Shown: in pieces, positions 33,378-44,695 of the stretch
How positions within the stretch are numbered: position 1 is the first letter of the stretch
Layout of the letters: each line of letters opens with the position of its first letter
DNA from: Trichodelitschia bisporula
Taxonomy: Eukaryota; Ascomycota; Dothideomycetes; Phaeotrichales; Phaeotrichaceae
DNA length: 64,000 bases
Direction: 5' to 3'
Assembly (NCBI GenBank): GCA_010356995.1
Contig: ML996692.1
Location: forward strand, 879,933-943,932
Translations under genes and position numbers: made by a program
Notes under the pieces: generated by a model
The model's input: only the letters and a program-made list of their open reading frames with translations
Databases searched by the model: none
What the model was told of the DNA's origin: nothing

Positions 33378-35435
33378 TTACGGGGCCGTATCCATAGCTT
33401 CCCCCTCGTCCTCCGTAGCTTTGCCTTCGTCCTCCGCAGCTTCCCCTTCGTCCTCGGCAGCTTGGACTTTGCAGACTTCCAGGAGCTGGTTGAAGATCTT
33501 GGCATCCTCAGGTTTCCAGGCCACCCGAATGCCGCGAACAACGGCGATGCCCAGAGCCTTGCAGCGGTCATCGTTGGTGATCCACTCCTTACGCCCAGTC
33601 TCTTCAATTTCCCTTTTGCAGTTGTTCAGGTAATCGATCATCGCATCCACTGATTCTTGTCTCACTTTCCGAGCCCAAGCCTTTTGGAAAGGACCCCAGC
33701 CCTTGAAAGGCCGCACACGCATAATGACACTCTCGATGTCGATGCTCACAGACTTGCCGACAGAGCGGTTCCCAATCGTAAAAGAGGTTCCAGTCAAGCG
33801 GCACTGTATCTGCCGCTTCTTGCCACCCATGCCTATGATAATCAGGATTTCCTTGACCTGAAGCTGAGAGGGCGGCCGCATAGGTTGGTCGTACAAAACC
33901 TCATCGCCGACATTAACTTTGTCCCAGCCGATGAAGGCCGACTGCAAAGAGATGAGATGAATTTTCTCGTGGCGGACGTACACAGTCTTCTCGATGGGCG
34001 AGAACGTACGCGCGAGCTTGCTACCCCACGCCACGGACGGGTGGAGGCTGTCGGTATCATCTCGAAGCACCGTCATGATGAACGGGCTCAGATTTTGATG
34101 GTGAACCAGATGGATGGGAGCTGCCGCGTTCACCGGCACAGCAGCCGGATCGACGAGCTCTTGCACATGGTACATGCCGTCATAATTTGAGTCCGAGTCG
34201 GAAACACTCAAGGGGATGATCATACCAGCAATCCATTCGACTCCCTTGATCTCATTCGGCTTCTTGGTGAAGATGACGATTTCACCCACGCGTGGAGCGA
34301 AGGGGTCGGCCTCTTGCTCGCGGACATATTCGAGGCCCTTGTGGCCGATGACGTAGTCCGGGCTGAATTTCTCCGTAATCGGTTCAGCTGTGTTGCCCTT
34401 GGCGCGCATGAGGTCCGCATACACGTCTGGGGCGCCGTGCTCATCGGTCTTCGGGCCAGCAATGGCATCGGGCTCCCAGTCACGAACGGTGTCGGTCTCC
34501 TGGTCAGCTTCGGCATCGGGCGCCTGGTCAGGAGCAGCATTTGTAGCCGGGTTAGGAACGGGAATGTTCTTCCGCTCTAATGTCAAGTCATTAGTATCAC
34601 ATTTACTTGTATAGCGAGCTGCCTTACCTTTGCGCGCTTTCTTAGGCGGTACAGCCTCCGACTCATGACTAGCTGTCCGCTTCTCCAGTGCCTTGGTGTT
34701 CACAGCCGAGGGCCTAGCAAGGATACGAGCGGAGCGGCGGCCAGCTGCCGAGATTGGGCCAACGTCGTCGGTGATCTCAACCTCAGCGTTAGAAGCCGAC
34801 ACAGCGTTGCCGACATCTGCACTAGGTTCAGGATTCGACTGAGGCTGAGGAGCCCGGGCCCGCGGAAGCGTCTTGCACAGGCGGCACCGACACGGAATTG
34901 GAGGTGAATTTCCATACTTGTCCAGGTGGACGGCATGATCGGCCATCGACGTGGCCGAGTTGAAGTATTTGCCGGACGGATGTCCCCAGGCATAGAAGTC
35001 AGTACGATCCTAGCCAATTAACAACCATCTCATCTTCAGTTGGAATATACTTACACCATTGGTATGGCTGTACATCCGATACCCGTGAGGCAACTCATTC
35101 AACACGTAGTGGCGCCCTGAAGCATGTGAGCATTTGACAGTTTCAGATGGTTGCTCCGAGCTTCGCGGAGCGATGAGATGAGGGCTTACCAGCGAGCGTT
35201 GCCGCTCTACCATTCCGGCTCTCCTGGATTCTGTCACCCATGACTTGACGCCATTTGGCCGTGCCAGACTCGCCCAGCAGGACATAAGGGGGGTTGCGAT
35301 TCGGCGCCACTTTGCTCGCGTCCCCATCTGACTTGCCGTCGTCGAACTCGATAATCACCCACTCAACCTCCTCACTGTAGCGGCGTCAGTAATAGAGCAC
35401 GAAGGGATGGAGGATATATGGACGGACCTAGCCAT
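33378..35435 (-). CDS. Clr2-type heterochromatin silencing protein
   Basis: Five exons (35435-35428, 35374-35190, 35116-35055, 35009-34628, 34576-33378) give 611 residues. Introns are 53, 73, 45 and 51 nt. The N-terminal module is restored only by splicing. It contains SEEVEWVIIEFDDGKSD, HYVLNELPHGYRMYSH, RTDFYAWGHPSGKYFNSATS, then CRCRLC, which matches the Clr2 N-terminal domain (LPxGYxLY, YxxGHPSG, CxCxxC). The C-terminal half, from VGEIVIFTKKPNEIKGVEWI to MRVRPFKGW, fits the Clr2 silencing domain. In fission yeast Clr2 is a subunit of the SHREC remodelling/deacetylase complex that silences heterochromatin. The protein ends in imperfect AEDEGE repeats. The first exon is only 8 nt and uses a weak GTCCGT donor, so the start is the least certain part. 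The fourth intron (branch TACTAATGAC) is in frame and stop-free. Confidence 0.82.
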
Positions 35436-35525
35436 TTTGGGCACCTTTCTGGTGATTAGCACCAGACAACAAGAACGGCGAGAAGGGAGCGAAGAGAGCT
35501 GGTTGGGGGCTCGTGGAGGACTGGT

Positions 35526-35567
35526 GGAGAATCAGTGCTGGAGAATCAGCGCTGGAGAATCAGTGGT
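35526..35567. repeat. Three tandem 14-nt units
   Basis: The unit GGAGAATCAGYGCT occurs three times with one or two changes (35526-35539, 35540-35553, 35554-35567). It lies about 90 bases upstream of the Clr2-like start. Confidence 0.7.
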
Positions 35568-35948
35568 GGTTCGGTGGTGGACAATCAAAGGTTTCGTCGG
35601 AGAGGGAGGCACACCGATACTTAAGGCCACCGTTGGAGGCCCATTCACGGATCCTCCGGGCCGTCAGAGCTCCGAAAGGTTTTGGCGAGCCAACCAGCTC
35701 GCCGGCTGGCGAACGGGGAAGAAGTGGCCGCTGGGGGCGGGGGACCGGGAGGGGGGGTATTTCCCGAAGGGGCGGGTGCTCGGGAGACAGTCTCGGCAGA
35801 GGGTGCCGGCCCGATGGGGCGGGTGCAGGCGCAGGTCTCGGCGTGCGCGCCGTTGCCGAAGTGATCTCCGGCGGCTATCGCCCCTGCACGTCGCGGCTGT
35901 GCGGCGCGGCTGAGAGGGCGAAGAGGAGGAGGGTAAGGCGAGTACAAC

Positions 35949-35991
35949 GCCCCCTCACGGGGGATGTGATAGGGCACCCCCGTGAGGGGGC
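35949..35991. repeat. Perfect 15-bp inverted repeat (hairpin)
   Basis: GCCCCCTCACGGGGG at 35949-35963 is the exact reverse complement of 35977-35991, with a 13-nt loop. Each arm is itself nearly palindromic (CCCCTCACGGGG), so cruciform or slipped structures are possible. Confidence 0.85.
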
Positions 35992-36675
35992 ATGCTCCCT
36001 TGTGGAGCCAGAAAAATATCGTCAAGTCAAATGAAAGTAAAGATTATAATGATGCCAAAGGCTCAAAACAAACAGGCCCAGTATATGTAGGGGGGCGGTC
36101 GTTAGGTATATGACCTCCGTAAGGGGCGGTGATCCCATGTAGAGGGAGAAGATATAGGGGATAATTAATGATGCCAAAGACATCGGTCGGGACTGCATCG
36201 TCGGGGTTGCATAGCGAGATTGAAGGTGGTCGCGGCACATGTCGATGGTTGCAGATTGAGGACTCTTGGTGAGGAGGTGTGTTGTTTCGTGGAAAGAAGA
36301 GGATGGAGTTGAAAGATGTCTAGGGAAATGGATGGTGGTCAAAGCGCCAGGCTTCGGGCCTTCAACCGAGGTTTTACCGAAAGTTTTTCCATGCCGCCGG
36401 AGCTACACGTGTGGGTAGAGCTCGTGATGTGTGTATTACCCGCGACTCAGACCCCGTGCAATGTGGTACTTCTCTGTGTATCGCGTTCAAGCTGGTGATA
36501 CCCAGTCTGCGGTTCGAAAGCGGCTTCCTGCTGGCCCATGGGCAGAACGAATAGACATGCTCGATCACGAGATGCAGACATGGCCCACCGAGGAGATTCA
36601 CCTATGATAGCACCTCAGCACATTCAATATAATGCAGGCGGTAAGGCGTAATGCAAGACCCACGAGGGCATCTCA

Positions 36676-38935
36676 TCACATTCCAAGCCAAACCTCACGC
36701 TCCCGGGGCTTCTCACTCAATCCCCTCAACGCGTGGGCCAACTCACTCGCGTTCTCTCCCAGCACGCCTATCTCTTCCTCATAATCAAACGGGCCACCAA
36801 GCAGCTCACACACGACGCCAGGGGGCGGCATCTCGCCTCGCTGAAAGTACGCCCGAACGGCCCGGGCCACACACCTCCCAGGCTGGGCGAGCGTGCTGTG
36901 CCCATCTGCGTCTTGGACCAGGACGCGTGAGCCAGGAAAGCGCGCGGCCATGGCATACGCATTGCGCAGCGGCGTGACGGGATCGCGCGTGCTGCTTAAC
37001 CAGAGCAGCGGGTGCGCGGTACGCGGCGCAGTTATGTTGCGCGTAAAGGGGGCGGCAGGGCGGATGGGCCATGATGCGCATGCCATGCTAATTTCGAGCC
37101 AGCGTCCGGCGAACGTGGGAGACTGGTCTTGCAGCTTGTGCCAGCGCTGGTAGAAGTCGTCACGCGTCAGATGCGTCAACGGCGCGCCATCGCTACAGAG
37201 GATCGCGCTGGTGGTCTGTCCGACGAATTGCGGAAAGGTGTTGGAATGACACCTTTCGCCCCACGGGTCCGTCTCGCACGCCTGGCTACGGCAGGGGAGC
37301 GGCACGCGCCGCGCCTTGTCGTGCGCGAGCCCTGTCCCATTTCCCTGGCTAAGATCGACGATTGCGCGCGCCAGCCGCGGGAACCCAGTGCGCGGCATGT
37401 ACAGGGCTTCGATGACGACTTCAAGCAGGTCCTGGTGGGTCACTATGTGTGGGCCGTAGACGCCGTGAGCAGGAACCGGAAGCGGGTTGTCGAGCAGGTC
37501 GGCTAGAATACGGGTGTATAGGGCACGGGATGAGGCAACTCCAGCGGGAGTGTACAGCGGGCACTTGGAGGGCCCAGCGTGCTGGCACTCCGTGAAGAAG
37601 CTCATGAGTTCGAGTTCCGTGTCTTGTAGGTTTTTGAGCCAGCCAGCTGCGGGAGGAATTAGGGGGTGCGGGTAGTGACAGGTAAAAGGGGCTCACTGGA
37701 GTAGTAGTCCTCAGAGTCGACGACACCATCGAGAACGAGTCGCCCGACTCGCTCGGGGTACATGCTCGCGAACGTCGCGCCCAGGAGCGTACCGTAGGAA
37801 AAGCCCCAGTAGAGGAGCTTCTCCTCGCCCCTCTTCCATCGGGTGCGTTCGTCGGTCTCGTCGTTCATCACGGAGCCCACGATCCTGCGCGCCTCGTCTT
37901 CGCGCCACTCGCCCAGGGCCTCGGCCATGGCAAGCATATCGCGTGCCACACTCGGAGTGCCCACGAACCGGCCGCTGTCCGCCATCCTCCACGCACAGCT
38001 GCCACCAATGCCCAAATGACGCGCCCAGGTTTTGGCGAGTGTATCGTTGCGCCCGGCAACCGGCGAGCCCTCGGCCATAGCTCGAAGTACCCAGGCTGCC
38101 TCGGTCACATCGTCGGGGAAACAGGAGGTGTACGGAGAAGAATTGTTTACGCCTCGCGGGTCGAAACCGATGATATCGAAGGACTTTCCCTCGGAGTCAC
38201 TGGCGATGATCTGCAGCATGTGTGCTCTACTATCAGCGAAAGCCACGCCCGATCCGCCTGGCCCGCCAGGGTTGATGAGGATGGAGCCGCCATAGCTTGG
38301 ATGAGTTACTGGGACGGAGGCGGGAAGGCGGGTGAGCGCAATGGTTACAGTTCGGTTAATTGTGAGAGGTGAAGTGGAGAACCAGTCGAGCGGGACGGAG
38401 AGGCGTGCGCATTGGAGAGCGGGGGAGAGGTTATCAGGACATGGCGAAAAGATGAGGGTGCTCGAGGGGTTGATCTGGTGGATTTGAGTGAACGTTTGTG
38501 GTCACGTGTGGCGGGAATACCTCAGTCCAACTCCTCGGGCGGTCGGTGCCCTGGGAGCTGGCTGTCAGGCCGGTGAGGCCCGAGGGTAGGAGCTTAAGTA
38601 GAGGAGCGAGATGGACCAAGGGGGAGAGGTTGTGGAGATCTGAGGAAGAGGTGAGGATGGTGGAGGGCTTTCTCTGATGGATTTCAGTGAACGCGCGAGA
38701 TCACGTGAGGCGCGAATACTTCGGAATAACTGCTCCGGCCTCTCGCTACCGGGCCGGTGAGGTCCAAAGGATGGAGTTTGAGCTGGTGCGGCCGGAGGTG
38801 GATGATGATGAGGGCAAGAACGGTGGCGAACAGCAGGACGAGGCGATGCTTGAAGCTGTTGGTGTTGCGGGCCGTGATGACGGCGTTATGTCGGGCCGAA
38901 GGGGAGGTACTTGGACGGAGAACTCGATCTTTCAT
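36676..38935 (-). CDS. S33 tripeptidyl aminopeptidase-like hydrolase
   Basis: Four exons (38935-38720, 38673-38521, 38474-37697, 37646-36676) give 705 residues. Introns are 46, 46 and 50 nt. Exon 1 encodes a basic stretch, then a signal-anchor helix (HRLVLLFATVLALIIIHL, about 30-47), so the enzyme is probably secreted or a type II membrane protein. The alpha/beta-hydrolase part has the oxyanion region LINPGGPGGSG, the nucleophile elbow GFSYGTLLG, the acid STRDPVTP and the histidine DADGHSTL. It also has Cys-rich lid segments (FFTECQHAGPSKCPLY) typical of TAP-like peptidases that take tripeptides or short N-terminal residues from peptides. The 5' end is unusual: exon 2 and its flanking introns come from a local tandem duplication (see findings). 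Skipping exon 2 would keep the frame. Confidence 0.85.
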
Positions 38936-39874
38936 GTTGACACGGCAAAGGAGAACAGAGCGGCTTCACAGGTAACGTCAAAGGAAATAGCAGGAGAACA
39001 CGGAGTGAAGAGTCTATACATCGTGCAAGATGAGGACTTGAGGTCGAGGATGATCGTCGCCGGCATCCTCGTATCGGGCACAGAACGCAGTACTCAAGGA
39101 TAAGGTCATGCAGGCCGGCTTCCCGCAGCTCTCCCCACATAGCGTCTGGGCACTCAGGATCTCAACACGTAACCCCGGGTGGTGTATCAACACCAACGCA
39201 TCTCCATTGACCCATCACTGCAGTACCGTACCTGAAGAACCAGATCTTGAAAAGTAGTACGGATCTAAGTGGAAACACCTCATCTTATGCATCACCCAGC
39301 CCGCATAAGGATTTCAAATCCCCTGCTCCACCACGCGCCACCAATTCCCCCTTTCCCCATCCGGCCCTCGTCCCGGGGCCAAACGCGTCGGGGCGCGGCC
39401 GCGCGCCGATCGGCCACGCGAGCGGGCGTGCGCATGCTGTCCCTTCGTACGTAGTGGTTGCTAAGGAGTTTGGGGGCTGGCGGGTGGGCGTGCTGGGTGC
39501 GCTGGGATTGGGGAATCAGACGAGAACGGGCGTGCGTTCCTGCACCGGCTGGCCTGGACCTGGGACGTGCGCGTTGATGAGCTGCTGGGGCTGAAGACCG
39601 AGGATCAGGGCGTTCGGGGGCCATTGAGGAGTTGGGTCTTTGTGTTCTTCTCTTCTCTTTCAATCTTCGTCTTCAGAGATCGTCGTCTTGTCTTTAGCAT
39701 TGTGTTCGTTGTGGTTCTTGTCGTCATTTTTGCGGACTATCTTATCGAGTATCATTATTCTACAGCATCACCATTCTAATGCCTAATCTTTGAACAACCT
39801 CCTTCATCGGCCTCCCAGGGGCGCGATCCGCATCTTCTTCAATCGAACCCAAGACCGCCGCTACCGGCTTCACT
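38936..39874. other. Divergent promoter region
   Basis: This lies between the S33 peptidase start (minus) and the Ser-rich membrane protein start (plus). The frames inside it are shadows without domains. The right end, T-rich from about 39640, is the leader of the plus-strand gene. Confidence 0.5.
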
Positions 39875-41151
39875 ATGACCATGTCCTTCTTTACCAGCAA
39901 GACCAAAGGCACGAAGCTGCCCTCGGACGACGATGGCGCCCTCCCGCCCACCAAGCGCATCATCACGCCCGCAGGATTGCGATTGTCAGTAATCATGGAG
40001 CCACCGCAACCGCAAGGGCTGCAAGGGAGCCCCTTCCGCAACCCCAAGCGCAACAGCCGGCTCTCGGCCAAGAGCAGCACCCTGAGCAACGTGACGGAGC
40101 ATCCTCGGGAGAGCAACGAGTTCGCGGCCGGCGGCAGCGCGGGCGGGTACTCATACAGTATCTTTTCGGACCAGAGTGCCGCGCCGGTGACGGAGAAGGG
40201 GGCCGCGGAGGCGGAGAAAGAGAAGAGACCTAAGGGGTGGTGGAGAAGGATGGCACTCTTTTTTGCTCTGTTTGTTGTGGTTATTGTCGCGGTGGCCGTG
40301 GGCATGGCGCTTGGGTTGAAGAAGCATAGTACCGGGTATGTGGTTGTGTATAGCTTCCTATTTTGTCGCGACTAACGCCTTCCAGCGGCGCGACTTCTGG
40401 CTCCAACAGCTCCCACGGCTCCTCACCCTCTGGCTCGTCAGCTTCTGGTTCGTCATCCTCTGGCTCCTCCGGTTCCTCTGGATCGTCAGGCTCATCTGGC
40501 TCATCTGGCTCAAAAACTGGCTCCTCCGGCTCCTCCACCTCGTCCTCCGGCCCCGCCCTCCCCTCCAACTTCCCCCTTGGCAGCTGGAGCATGGTAACCT
40601 ACCTCGACACCGTGCAAACCGCCTGCACCTCCCTCAGCAGTACCTGGACCTGCAACCCCGGCACCATCTACAACAGCAACCACCTCGCAGCTCTCACAAC
40701 CTTCAACTGGGCCGTCACGGTCCCCTCGAAGGGCGGTTATGCCATCAGCTCCGACGGCGCAGCTGCAGGCCTCAGCTTCCGCAACGCGCCGCTCACGCTC
40801 GTGGGCGCCGGCACCAGCAGCGAGCGGTGGACGTTCCAAGCGATGATCGACAAGACGGTGGATGTGACCATCAAGGGTGTTGCGGCGACGTGCACGTACA
40901 ACGCGACAACTTTCCAGGGGTACATGTTTACGAAGCGCGCGAAGGAGTATCCTAGCCCTGATGATCCGGTGCCCAAGACGCAGAACCAGATGTGGCCGTT
41001 TGCGGTTCGCGTTGAGGAGGTTATCGGTGGTGGGCTTGCGAGCCCGACGTGCGTGAAAAAGGATGGTGGAGACCCGGTGACGGATGGGATTCAGGCGCAG
41101 GACGCGGGGAGCTTGTGTAGCTGTCTTTATCGGAATTGGTTGACCCCATAG
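39875..41151 (+). CDS. Ser/Gly-linker single-pass membrane protein
   Basis: Two exons, 39875-40335 and 40386-41151, flank a 50-nt intron (GTATGT, branch GACTAACG, CAG) and give 408 residues. The cytosolic N-terminus is basic and Ser-rich. One membrane helix lies at about 128-152 (ALFFALFVVVIVAVAVGMAL), followed by a long GSS linker including seven or so GSS units. An extracellular Cys-containing domain follows, with GSWSMVTYLDTVQTACTSLS and WPFAVRVEEVIGGG and several N-x-T/S sites. From memory, this layout matches a family of ascomycete surface proteins, often mis-annotated as Tat-signal proteins, with no known role. A second ATG six bases downstream (MSFF) is equally plausible as the start. 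Confidence 0.83.
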
Positions 41152-41943
41152 AGGTCGTAGGTGGGGGAAAGAAAGCGGCGAGGAAAAGGGATATGCTACC
41201 GCATTGCGGGGTGTGCGGAGTGCTTGACGGATTTACTGCAGCGAGGCGTTTTTGGGTTTTTGAACAGGGAGCGCCACAGTAGACGCGGGCTTCGGGGACG
41301 ATATATACTCGATAATGCGGGCGGAGATGGCGAGGCGTTGGAAAGCCTGTCCATAGATATCAGAGTGTGTGCATATCAACGGCATATATACTGCATGCTG
41401 GACGTCTCGTGTCGATGCGTAGTGTGCCTTTACTCCCCCCCTCCTCTGTCTACCCCGAGGACATGAACAGCGAGATGAATTATGGTGTAACCGACTGCCT
41501 CGGCCAGGGATGTAGAGCTCAGGAAGGAGCATTTATACCCTTGGAAGGGGCTGGGGAAGATAATGGAAGGAACTGTGGAGGACACAATCATCAGTATACA
41601 TCTAGATATGAACGGTCGCGCCACTCTCCTCTCTCTTCTGTTCTTTGTCTTTTACAATGCTCTCACTGTGCACTTGTTGCCTTTGAATGTGCCTTGAGCT
41701 ATGCTCCCATTAGCCATTTCAATTGGTATCTCCCTAAGGTTGAGACTTGTGAGCTTTCGAGCTGAACGACTATGCCGGGCGCATCGTCAGTTCCTCAACC
41801 GGCTGCAAGGCATAGGAGCGCTCTCCGCGTAGAGGCCGGCGGAGCTATAGCGGAGAGCCTCATACTCCGCGGACATGTCCTTCACGTATGCCATCGCACG
41901 GCTCCAGGTAAGCTATAAAATCCATCCCTCCTTAACTCCAGCT
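41152..41943. other. Convergent 3' flanks, nothing recognised
   Basis: The stretch separates the 3' ends of the Ser-rich membrane protein gene and the Mpv17-like gene. Only short, feature-less frames are visible. Confidence 0.5.
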
Positions 41944-42532
41944 TCACCCTTTCCCTGCCCCCTTCCCACTCCTCCCATTAATTACAGCCAAATAAGAATT
42001 CCACCCCAACGCAACAACATTAACAACCAGGACGCGATGCGCCAGTGGTACATATGTAAAATTGACCGCTTGCACCGCCGGCCAAACCATCAAATTCCCC
42101 TTATACGCCGGCCAAAACGCCTCCGCGAGGCGCTTGCGCGGACTCGCGCCCTCGGTTGCGGCCATAAAGCTGAGGAAAGCGCATAGATTGACCGGCGTGA
42201 AGAGAAGCTGATCGGCTCCGATCCGCGCCGCCAGCCCAGTCGCCCCGGACACCGGCATCCGCGCGAGGAACTTGTACCAGGCTGTGGCGGCGGGGCCGAA
42301 GATCAGTCCGCCGTAGGTTGCCATGCGTGCTGTGCGGCTGATGTCGTGCCCCTGGGGAGAGGGCGCAAAGACGCGCTGAGCCAGGATGTCGCCGGTGCCG
42401 AAGAGGACGGCGGTAGTGGTCATTTGCGTGACGAGCGGCCGCCGCTGCAATGACGTAGTGTACCTTGGCGTGTTAATAAGATCGAAAATGTGGGGTTGAG
42501 GGGGGGTGATACCAGCGGAAGAGGCCCGCCAT
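41944..42532 (-). CDS. Mpv17/PMP22 family protein (Sym1-like)
   Basis: Exons 42532-42513 and 42463-41944 flank a 49-nt intron and give 179 residues. The first exon is only 20 nt (MAGLFR plus two bases of Trp) and splices to the sequence YTTSLQRRPLVTQMTTTAVL. This yields the classic family start W-Y-x-x-x-L-x-x-R-P-x-x-T-Q. Further signatures are FGTGDILAQ, then YGGLIFGPAATAWYKFL, and the C-terminal WPAYKGNLMVWPAVQAVNF and LGWNSYLA. Mpv17/Sym1 proteins are four-helix proteins of the inner mitochondrial membrane (or peroxisome), linked to stress tolerance and metabolite flux. The C-terminus carries a short GKGAGKG tail. Without the small first exon the frame would lack a proper start. Confidence 0.9.
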
Positions 42533-43513
42533 TGAAACTGGACGCGTGAGGGCGACGGTTTGGAAGGGTGGAAGGGTTGGGTGGAGTGTGGTGGGGATGG
42601 AATTGCAGTGTAGTAGGGAGCAGGTTTGGTGGTGATAAAGAGGTGAGGTTGGATATCGACCAGGGTGACGTTGATGGCGCAGGGGTTATTGGCCAGGTAG
42701 TGAGCTTCCATCGAGCTTTCCCAATCGGGGAGTTTGATGTGAGACAGGATGCAGCGAATAGGAGGGTCAATTGGAATAGTCGAGGCAGACGAACATGCGG
42801 CATCTCTGCACGTATACTCGAGGACAAAGCTAGCTACTCTGCATGGACGGTTTGGACTCGAACCAGGCGTTAAATAGAAATTGTATATCGAGGAGAGACA
42901 AACATCACAGGTACCCGTTTACCGAAGTCGTAACAGCTCTTTCCAGAGCAGCATACCAGTTAACATCCTGAAAGGCGTCCGGCTCCAAAGCTCCAAGTCC
43001 CAATTCTGAGGCCCAACGACGCCAAACCGCCTCAAACACCATACACCCACCTCTCCGGAAGCAATCAAGCATCACAATCGCAATAGCACAACGAACGAAC
43101 GACCGGCAGCAGATGCGACTCATTCAGCTCGCCAACGCGAGGATAGGACAGGCCATGCTCCAATCCCCAAGGGCCACCTTCCACTACCGTACACTACGAC
43201 ATCCGCTAGTCCGTACGAAAAGGCGTGTAAAGTCCCGTCCAGCCCTCTCATCCTCGATTCCCCACCGGTTCCCCAGCTGCGATCCCTGTGCAACATCATC
43301 GCCTCCCTCGCACGGTGCAGATCATGGCAAGCCAGCAAATACAGGATGCCCATACGCCCAACGCCCGCTTCCCCCGCCCGCTGAAACTACGACCAAAGGA
43401 AAAAAAGCCAACAAAGCAAGCCCCTCGCAGTGTGGTATATAAAGTGCAACAGATCTTTTAGCGACAAATGAGTGAGATCAAAAACCAGTGCGCCGCATGG
43501 AAGGAGCTTTGTA
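42533..43513. other. Intergenic, nothing recognised
   Basis: This is the upstream region of the Mpv17-like gene and the 3' flank of the UPF0658 gene. A GGTTCGAGTCC-like T-arm string on the minus strand near 42860 has no matching cloverleaf. Confidence 0.5.
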
Positions 43514-44695
43514 TTAGTCTATCTCCATCCGACTGCTCGTTGGCATGTTCACCCGGTGAGGCATGTCGTCAATGTACAGCTTATCCGAGTCGACGTTGTG
43601 GGGTTGCCGCTTGCTCAAATGCGGCTTCAGACCCTTGTTGAAGTTGAAAGTGCACCAACAGGCCACGATGATGGTCACTACGAGTAGTGCTATCGTTATC
43701 ACGGCGAAGGTGGTAAGCGTTCGGCGTGCAGGCAGGTAGTCGGCACGGCGACCCGCATCGGAACCGTACATGCGGACGAGCTTGAACATGAAGTAGGCCA
43801 GCGCACCAAAGTACACAATCTGGGAGCGGTTAGTGGATCCACAAATGGAGGGAGAGAAAGGGACGTACGATGACGCAAATCATGCCCACGACGCTCTCAC
43901 GCCGAGTGCTGTACGCAGCAAGTAGCAGCAGCAGGATGGTGATGGGAACGGACGCCACCGTTAGGTAGAACTCGACATCGCTGGTGTTGACGACGATGAC
44001 CAGGAATTGGACTTCGAAGCCGAGGAACAGGAAGAAATCGAACTTCAGGAGCGCAATGTAGATCTGCCAGCTGTCAGTTCGTGTCCCCAAGCCCCTCCAT
44101 CCTCCGTGTACGCACCTGATAAATCAGATAGCGGCGCTTCAAGCGCAGATCGGCGCTAATCTGCTTGTAGATTGTCCATGCAAACTCGTCATACAACTTC
44201 CACGCGATGAAGCTCATAATGAGAGAGCCGAGGGCGACGACGCACGGCAGGGCGATGAGGAAAGGCTTGACGATGGTCCAGTACTCGAGGGCAATGTAGC
44301 CCTTCGTGGAAAGCGTCACCACAGCATCCTTGATCTGGTCGATCTGAATGGCGGTATAGACGAGGATGCCTAGATTGTAGATACACAATCCGATGACCTG
44401 AATGGTGTTCTTGTGGTGTAGCGCATCGTAGACCAGCGCCAACTGGTAGAGGAATCCGAAGATGAGGAGCGAGAGGTATGTGGGGATAGTGCGCGCGCCA
44501 GTTTCTCGTTTGTTGTTGGCTTCATCGCTGAGGGCGACGGTGAACTTGCCGAAGACGTAGCTTGAGTTGTCAGTTATGCCCGTCCTCTCATCAATGGGTC
44601 GAGGCAACATACCCTTCGAGCGCAAGCGCGATGATGGCCTGCACGATGGCGGTGATCAGGAAGGACCACGTCCAAAGACTGTTAGGCCGATACAT
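43514..44695 (-). CDS. UPF0658 Golgi-type multi-span membrane protein
   Basis: Four exons (44695-44613, 44560-44116, 44063-43869, 43819-43514) give 342 residues. Introns are 52, 52 and 49 nt. The chosen start reads MYRPNSLWTWSFLITAIVQA, which matches the start of the fungal UPF0658 family (for example fission yeast SPAC23H3.04, reported at the Golgi). Seven hydrophobic helices can be traced, among them IPTYLSLLIFGFLYQLALVY, FLIALPCVVALGSLIMSFIA and VQFLVIVVNTSDVEFYL. The tail is cytosolic and ends SSRMEID. Upstream of this ATG the frame stays open for 73 more codons with protein-like sequence but no ATG, so the true N-terminus may be longer. The family's molecular function is unknown. Confidence 0.87.

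Larger units (their letters stand above)
35436..36675. other. Intergenic with hairpin and short repeats
   Basis: This begins with the leader of the Clr2-like gene, which contains three 14-nt repeats. It then passes a very GC-rich stretch (35.7-35.9 kb) and a perfect inverted repeat. No gene was recognised. Confidence 0.5.

Noticed and set aside
35700-35940. GC-rich plus-strand frames after the Clr2-like start
   Set aside because: Three overlapping frames of Arg/Gly-rich composition are typical of GC-rich non-coding DNA.
42840-42885. Possible second tRNA (GGTTCGAGTCC string on minus)
   Set aside because: The flanking bases do not form a T stem, and no acceptor or anticodon arm follows.
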